In this document: one piece after another, positions 59,445 through 64,000 of the stretch
How the letters are laid out: each line of letters opens with the position of its first letter
How positions within the stretch are numbered: position 1 is the first letter of the stretch
NCBI GenBank assembly: GCA_964615765.1
Contig: CAZTQN010000012.1
Coordinates: 1 to 64,000 of the forward strand
DNA: 64,000 bases
Source: CAZTQN01 sp964615765
GTDB taxonomy: Bacteria > Planctomycetota > Phycisphaerae > Phycisphaerales > UBA1924
Direction: 5' to 3'
Translations under genes and position numbers: made by a program
The notes under the pieces: model-generated
Seen by the model: the letters and a program-made list of their open reading frames with translations, nothing else
The model's database searches: none
Told to the model about the DNA's origin: nothing

Positions 59445-60767
59445 ATGGCATTCGGAACTCTCAAGCGGGCGGTGATGCTCGCGAGCGCTGCGGCGCTGTG
59501 TTGTTTGACGGGCGCGGTGCAGGCTCAGCCGCTGGTCGGCGGGGCGTGCTGCCTGCCCAGCCCGGCGGGCGCGGTGACGTGCCAGGTGCTGGGCGGGGAT
59601 GCGTGCCGGCAGCAGGGCGGGATCTTCCGCGGGCCGGGGACGACGTGCACGAACGACATCTGCTCGGCGCCGAACGAGCCGCGCGGGGCCTGCTGCATTC
59701 CGGGGATCAATCCCTCGTCGCCGGTGTGCCAGGTGCTGACGCAGGCGCAGTGCTCGCAGTCGCCGGGCGGTGTGTGGCGTGGACCGAACACGGCGTGCAC
59801 GGCGACGACGTGCGGGACGCCGCCCCCGCCGCAGCCCGGCGCGTGCTGCCTGCCGGCGTCGGCTGGGACGACGGGCGGGTGCCAGGTGGTGACGGCGGAC
59901 GTGTGCCGTTCGCAGAACGGGGTGTTCCGCGGGAGCGGCACGGCGTGCGAGACGACGACGTGCCCGACGCCGACGCCGCGCGGCGCGTGCTGCCTCCCGC
60001 TGGGCGGGACGGTGGCCGGCCCGTGCGTGATCGTGAGCCAGGCGGATTGCCAGGCTCGCGGCGGGACGTTCCAGGGCGCGAACGCGGCGTGCACGGCGAC
60101 GACGTGCCCGCGGCCGACGCCGACGGGCGCGTGCTGCCTTGAGACCAACGCGGCGGGGATCGTGTGCCAGGTGCTGACGGCGGACGCCTGCCGCGCCGCG
60201 AACGGCGTGTACCGCGGGAACGGGACCACGTGCGCGTCGAACGACATCTGCGTGCCGCGTGGGGCGTGCTGCAACCCGACGATCACGGGCGCGCCGATCG
60301 CGTGCATCGCGACGACGCAGGCGGTGTGCACGAACATCGGCGGGAACTTCCTGGGCAACGGGACGGTGTGCTCGGCCATCAACCCGTGCCCGCAGCCGGC
60401 GCCGCGCGGCGCGTGCTGCCTCCCGCTCAGCCCGACCGGGGCCGCCCGGTGCGAGGTCGTGACCGAAGCCCGCTGCACCGATCTCCAGGGCACCTATCGC
60501 GGGAACGGGACCACGTGCTCGGCGACGGCGTGCCCGCGCCGCTGCGCCTGCGACTGGAACAACGACGGGCGCCTGGACAACCGCGACCTGTTCGCGTTCG
60601 TGCAGTCGTGGGTCAACGGCAACGCCGACTTCAACGGTGACAACGCCACGACGGGCGATGACCTGCAGGCGTTCATCGTCTGCTTCACGACTCGCCCGAC
60701 CGGGTGTGCGAACGATCAGCCCAACCCGCTGAACGACGCCGCGCCGGCGGCCGACACGACCCGCTAA
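59445..60767 (+). CDS. Exported six-Cys-module protein with canonical dockerin-like end, no terminal Gly-Cys
   Basis: 440 residues. AGGAGG precedes the ATG at 59445. Signal site VQA before QP. Seven six-Cys modules in a row fill residues 27-345, each GACCLP...C...C...GG...G..C....C. The end has calcium-loop motifs DWNNDGRLDNRD and DFNGDNATTGDD, i.e. a canonical dockerin-like pair, then a tail TGCANDQPNPLNDAAPAADT that does not end in Gly-Cys. It is the one exported Cys-module protein here without the GC tail. Likely a disulfide-rich surface or secreted protein. A strong terminator follows. Confidence 0.85.
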   Translation: MAFGTLKRAVMLASAAALCCLTGAVQAQPLVGGACCLPSPAGAVTCQVLGGDACRQQGGIFRGPGTTCTNDICSAPNEPRGACCIPGINPSSPVCQVLTQAQCSQSPGGVWRGPNTACTATTCGTPPPPQPGACCLPASAGTTGGCQVVTADVCRSQNGVFRGSGTACETTTCPTPTPRGACCLPLGGTVAGPCVIVSQADCQARGGTFQGANAACTATTCPRPTPTGACCLETNAAGIVCQVLTADACRAANGVYRGNGTTCASNDICVPRGACCNPTITGAPIACIATTQAVCTNIGGNFLGNGTVCSAINPCPQPAPRGACCLPLSPTGAARCEVVTEARCTDLQGTYRGNGTTCSATACPRRCACDWNNDGRLDNRDLFAFVQSWVNGNADFNGDNATTGDDLQAFIVCFTTRPTGCANDQPNPLNDAAPAADTTR

Positions 60768-60797
60768 CCGGCGTCGGTCGGTATCTCTGGATACGCC

Positions 60798-60836
60798 CAC
60801 AAGCCCTCGGGTCCGTCCCGGGGGCTTGTGCTTTTT
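60798..60836 (+). terminator. Rho-independent terminator
   Basis: Stem CACAAGCCC/GGGCTTGTG extended by inner CGGG/CCCG pairing, followed by CTTTTTC. Confidence 0.85.
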
Positions 60837-61030
60837 CTACGTAGCCAGAGTTTTCCCGAAATACGCGCCGAGGCGTCCATTTTTGAGGAGGAATCATCCA
60901 TCTGCGGCGACTTGGGGCGGATAGTGAGCCCGTCCTCCATCGCCCGCCCCGCACAGGGTGAGGCGAGCGGGAAGGGCGCGGGCGGCGGCGGGGTTGAGGG
61001 TCGGGCACGGCCCTTCTCAGGAGAGTCTCA

Positions 61031-63067
61031 ATGCGGATGTGTGTTCAAGCGGCGCGGGCGGTGGTTGCGTGTTCGGCGATCGCGGCCGTGACAGCGCTGG
61101 GCGGGGCGGCCTCGGGCCAGGTGGTCATCTCGCAGGTGTGGGGCGGGGGCGGTTTTATCGGGAGCGGGCCGAACGCCGACACGGTTGAGCTGTTCAACGC
61201 GGGCACCAGCCCGGTGTCGCTGGCGGGCCTGAGCCTGCAGTATCGCGGCGGGACGAGCACGGCGGCGATCAACCCCGCGTTCGGGCTGTTTGCCCTGAGC
61301 GGGACGATCCAGCCCAAGCAGTACTTCCTGGTGCGGCTGGAGAACCCGACGGCGACGGGCTTCGCGACCGACACGCCGGACCAGACTTTCACCGCGATCG
61401 ACCCGATCAGCGTGAACCGCGGGCAGTTGTTCCTGGTGCAGGGCACGGCGGCGCTGGCGGCGGGGTGCCCGGCCGGGCTGAACGGGAACACGGCGATCCT
61501 CGACTTCCTCGGGTACGGGCGCGGGTTCAACAACGACAACTCGGACTGCCCGGGCACGTTCTGCGCCGTCTGCCGCGAGGGCACGAGCTCCGCGGATAAC
61601 GCGCCGGGCGGAACGTCGAGCAGCAGCGCGGTGTGGATCCGTCGCAGGTGCGGCGGTCTGCAGGACACCAACAACAACTTCAACGACTGGGAACGTGTTG
61701 GCCCCGGCGTGAGCGCGCCCTCGGCGTTCCGCAACTCGGCCTCGCCCGCGAACACCTCCGGCGTGAGCATCACGCCCGGGCCCGTCGGGGCGTCGGCGTT
61801 CCCCGGTCAGAGCCTGAGCATCACCGCGACGGCCAGCAGCGACTGCGGGACCGTCACGGGCGTGAGCGTGAACCTCACCCCGATCGGCGGGTCGGCGAAT
61901 CAGGCGCTCGCGTTGGTGGGCGTGAACCAGTTCGCGCTGACGACGACCGTCGGCGCGGGCATCACGCCGGGCGTGAAGACGCTGGTGCTGACGGCGACGG
62001 CGGCAGGTGGACTGACGAGCTCGGCGAGCCTGGACGTCATCGTGCGGACCAGCAACGACGAGTGCGCGGGCGCGATCACGCTGACGGGCTCCGGGCCGTA
62101 CGCGTGGTCGAACATCGGCGGGACGACCGGCACCGACGGGCAGGGCTTCAGCGGGTGCGACAACGGCGGGTCGCTGACGGGCCCGATCGAGTCGGACGTG
62201 TGGTACCGGTGGACGGCGCCGGCCTCGGGCGAGTTCACGGTGTCGACGATCGGCAGCGTGGGCGCGGTGCAGCCGGGCGACCGGTTTGATGCGCGGATCG
62301 CCGTGTACGCCGACGGGTGCCCGCCCGGGCTGCCGCTGGCGTGCAACGACGACGCGACGTTGCCGGACGGTCCGGCGGCGCGGACGAGCTTTGCGGCGAG
62401 CGCGGGCGTGACGTACCTGATCCAGATCGGCGCGGACGACCCGCAGACGTTCACCGGCCAGGGTGTGCTGACCTTCACCGCCGGTGCGGCGGGCGCGTGC
62501 TGCTTCGGCGACGCGCAGTGCACGCAGGTGGCGTCGGCGGCGGACTGCTTGGCGCTGAACGGGACGTTCCAGGACACGGGCTCGACGTGCGCGAACGAAG
62601 TGTGCCCCGGCTTCCCGGGCGCGTGCTGCTTCACGGACTTCATCAGCGGACTGCCGGCGTGCAACGTGACGGACCGGTTCTTCTGCACGCAGGTGCTGCA
62701 GGGCCAGTTCGGGCTCGGGCTGACGTGCGATCCGGACCCGTGCCCGCTCGCGACGACGGGGCGGTGCTGCGTCGGGGCGCGGTGCGTGATCACGGATGAG
62801 GCGGCGTGCACCGCGGGCGGCGGGCTGGCTGGGACGGCGTTCGCCGTCGGCGGGCTGGACTGCAACACCGCGACGATCCTGAACACGCCGTGCTGCTTCG
62901 CGGACTACAACAAGCAGGGCGGGATCTCGGTGCAGGACATCTTCGACTTCCTGACCGACTACTTCACGGGCTCGGTGAACGCGAACGTGGCGGGCGATGG
63001 GACCACCCCGCCGAGCGTGCAGGACATCTTCGACTACCTGACGGCGTACTTCGCCGGCGGGTGCTGA
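61031..63067 (+). CDS. Exported lamin-tail-like + PPC-like + six-Cys GC-dockerin protein
   Basis: 678 residues. CAGGAGAG lies about 9 bases before the ATG. Signal site ASG before QV. Residues 25-235 resemble a lamin tail domain: VVISQVWGGGG, DTVELFNAGTSPVSLAGLSL, QPKQYFLVRLE, then a NNFNDWERVGP-type ending. A beta domain and a PPC-like module (NDECAGAITLTGSGPYAWSN, DVWYRWTAP, LACNDDA) follow, then three six-Cys modules (GACCFGDAQC, GACCFTDF, GRCCVGARC). The GC-dockerin (CCFADYNKQG to FAGGC) is close to those of the 47154 and 50871 proteins. Lamin tail domains in bacteria often sit in surface or secreted nucleases; no nuclease domain is here. Confidence 0.85.
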   Translation: MRMCVQAARAVVACSAIAAVTALGGAASGQVVISQVWGGGGFIGSGPNADTVELFNAGTSPVSLAGLSLQYRGGTSTAAINPAFGLFALSGTIQPKQYFLVRLENPTATGFATDTPDQTFTAIDPISVNRGQLFLVQGTAALAAGCPAGLNGNTAILDFLGYGRGFNNDNSDCPGTFCAVCREGTSSADNAPGGTSSSSAVWIRRRCGGLQDTNNNFNDWERVGPGVSAPSAFRNSASPANTSGVSITPGPVGASAFPGQSLSITATASSDCGTVTGVSVNLTPIGGSANQALALVGVNQFALTTTVGAGITPGVKTLVLTATAAGGLTSSASLDVIVRTSNDECAGAITLTGSGPYAWSNIGGTTGTDGQGFSGCDNGGSLTGPIESDVWYRWTAPASGEFTVSTIGSVGAVQPGDRFDARIAVYADGCPPGLPLACNDDATLPDGPAARTSFAASAGVTYLIQIGADDPQTFTGQGVLTFTAGAAGACCFGDAQCTQVASAADCLALNGTFQDTGSTCANEVCPGFPGACCFTDFISGLPACNVTDRFFCTQVLQGQFGLGLTCDPDPCPLATTGRCCVGARCVITDEAACTAGGGLAGTAFAVGGLDCNTATILNTPCCFADYNKQGGISVQDIFDFLTDYFTGSVNANVAGDGTTPPSVQDIFDYLTAYFAGGC

Positions 63068-63108
63068 GCCGACGATGATGATGGCTCCGGATGTTCGGGC
63101 GTAGTTCT

Positions 63109-63145
63109 CCGCACCCCGCCGGTTCGGCGGGGTGCGGTGTTTTTT
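63109..63145 (+). terminator. Rho-independent terminator
   Basis: Stem CCGCACCCCGCC/GGCGGGGTGCGG with a 5-base loop, then TGTTTTTT, 42 bases after the stop. Confidence 0.92.
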
Positions 63146-63186
63146 GGTTCTTGCGGGGCCGCAACCCCGGCTGGCAGCGTGTCGAA

Positions 63187-64000
63187 ATGGAAGCGATGGC
63201 ACAGCACTCAGATGTGTTTCGGGGCGACGGGAAGCTCAGCGCGGGAACGGCGGGACCACCCGTTAGGCATGCGTGCGGACGTCCCTCGTGCGGCACGCCC
63301 TCGCGGCGGGCGGGGTGGACCCGGGCGGTCGGCCTGATCGTGGCGACGGCGGGCGGGGTTGCGGTCGGCGGGGTCGGCGCGGCAGACGCGGCGCCGGTGC
63401 CGATCGGGACGATCGGGGACAGTCTGACCGACGAGACGACGGGCCTGCCGTTCTCGTACGTGCGGTCATGGTCGCAGATTCTGGAAGCGCGGGACGCGAT
63501 CGAGCTTGGGCCGACGGCGGCGGAGGCCGGGCTTGAGGGCCCGGCTGGGTGGGGCGGGCCGCGGGGCGCGGGGTTTCGCAACAACTGGGCGCTCGCGGGG
63601 GCGCGGACGTCGGACGCGTTGCGGGACGGGCAGGCGCACGGGCTGGTGCGTGAGTCACGCGCGACAGGTGTAACGCACGCCGTGGTGTTCCTGGGCGTAA
63701 ACGACTGGAGCTCGTGGTTTCAACACGAAGGCTTCGGCTGGGTGTATTACGACTTGTACCTGGGCACGCTGGCGGATGATCGACTGGAGGCCTACATCGA
63801 TGCGCGCATCGGCGCGTACCGAGTGATCCTCGACACGCTGACCGCGGGACGGATCAATCCGCTCGTGTGCACCGTGCCGGACTTCAGCGTGTGCCCGCAC
63901 ACGCAGACGGTGTTCACAGAGGTGCAGGGGTTGACGCGCGTACGTGCGGCGGTAACGCGCTACAACGCGCGGCTGCGCCTGCTCGCCGCCGAGTATGACG
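63187..64000 (+). CDS. Exported SGNH/GDSL-type hydrolase, C-terminus outside window
   Basis: 271 codons visible from the ATG at 63187 (second ATG at 63196). The frame stays open to the window edge. A long Arg-rich n-region leads to a hydrophobic core (VGLIVATAGGVAVGGVG) and a site near ADA before AP, with no Gln there. The mature start IGTIGDSLTDE carries the block I Gly-Asp-Ser of SGNH esterases/lipases, and VVFLGVNDW gives the G and N blocks. The later Asp/His block and any sorting tail are outside. It probably hydrolyses ester bonds of a surface or extracellular carbohydrate or lipid. Confidence 0.8.
   Translation, partial: MEAMAQHSDVFRGDGKLSAGTAGPPVRHACGRPSCGTPSRRAGWTRAVGLIVATAGGVAVGGVGAADAAPVPIGTIGDSLTDETTGLPFSYVRSWSQILEARDAIELGPTAAEAGLEGPAGWGGPRGAGFRNNWALAGARTSDALRDGQAHGLVRESRATGVTHAVVFLGVNDWSSWFQHEGFGWVYYDLYLGTLADDRLEAYIDARIGAYRVILDTLTAGRINPLVCTVPDFSVCPHTQTVFTEVQGLTRVRAAVTRYNARLRLLAAEYD

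Noticed and set aside
57372..60800. 1142-codon minus-strand frame
   Set aside because: Arg- and Ala-rich antisense shadow across two plus-strand genes and their gap; no start signal or domain.

Overview
The window reads as high-GC chromosomal DNA of a planctomycete, most likely of the class Phycisphaerae. The main reason is a long series of secreted proteins that end in a short dockerin-like domain closing on a C-terminal Gly-Cys, a form I know as the 'GC-type dockerin' of that group. The housekeeping genes present (atpA, tuf, rpmG, secE, nusG, tRNA-Trp, tRNA-Thr) are ordinary bacterial ones. No phage, transposase, plasmid or CRISPR element is visible.

Layout. 1-9,600: five minus-strand genes for exported repeat proteins (four Kelch/delta-60-like propellers, one LVIVD-repeat protein). 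9,960-11,510: a lone atpA with its own terminator. 11,848-17,146: plus-strand propeller, beta-helix, WGEN-repeat and small GC-dockerin genes. 17,279-18,520: a possible DNA-binding protein facing a large dockerin gene, with a perfect 25-bp palindrome between them. 18,706-29,584: dockerin proteins with P-domain, pre-peptidase-like and propeller modules, plus one prepilin-like protein. 29,744-33,754: a PEP-CTERM protein, two more dockerin proteins and a truncated gene remnant. 34,014-42,793: M16 protease, family 2 glycosyltransferase and a very large AsmA-like protein. 42,978-46,766: tRNA-Thr, tuf, rpmG, tRNA-Trp, secE, nusG, all on the minus strand. 47,154-63,067: five plus-strand genes for very Cys-rich exported proteins, two of them a tandem duplicate pair. 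63,187-end: start of an SGNH hydrolase.

Seventeen complete proteins carry the GC-dockerin tail and two more exported proteins are cut by the window edges, so roughly half the window encodes a cell-surface or extracellular protein set. The N-terminal modules vary while the tail is constant, which implies one shared attachment or export route. No cohesin, sortase or other processing enzyme for the tail is visible here. A second common property is that 21 of 23 recognisable exported proteins have Gln directly after the predicted signal-peptidase site (A-x-A/G before Q), so the mature proteins probably start with Gln or pyroglutamate. Each GC-dockerin also has a Cys at its entrance and one at its very end, so a disulfide clasp is possible.

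Genes were called from reading-frame content, signal peptides, recognisable motifs and ribosome-binding sites. Family names come from memory of motifs, not from searches.
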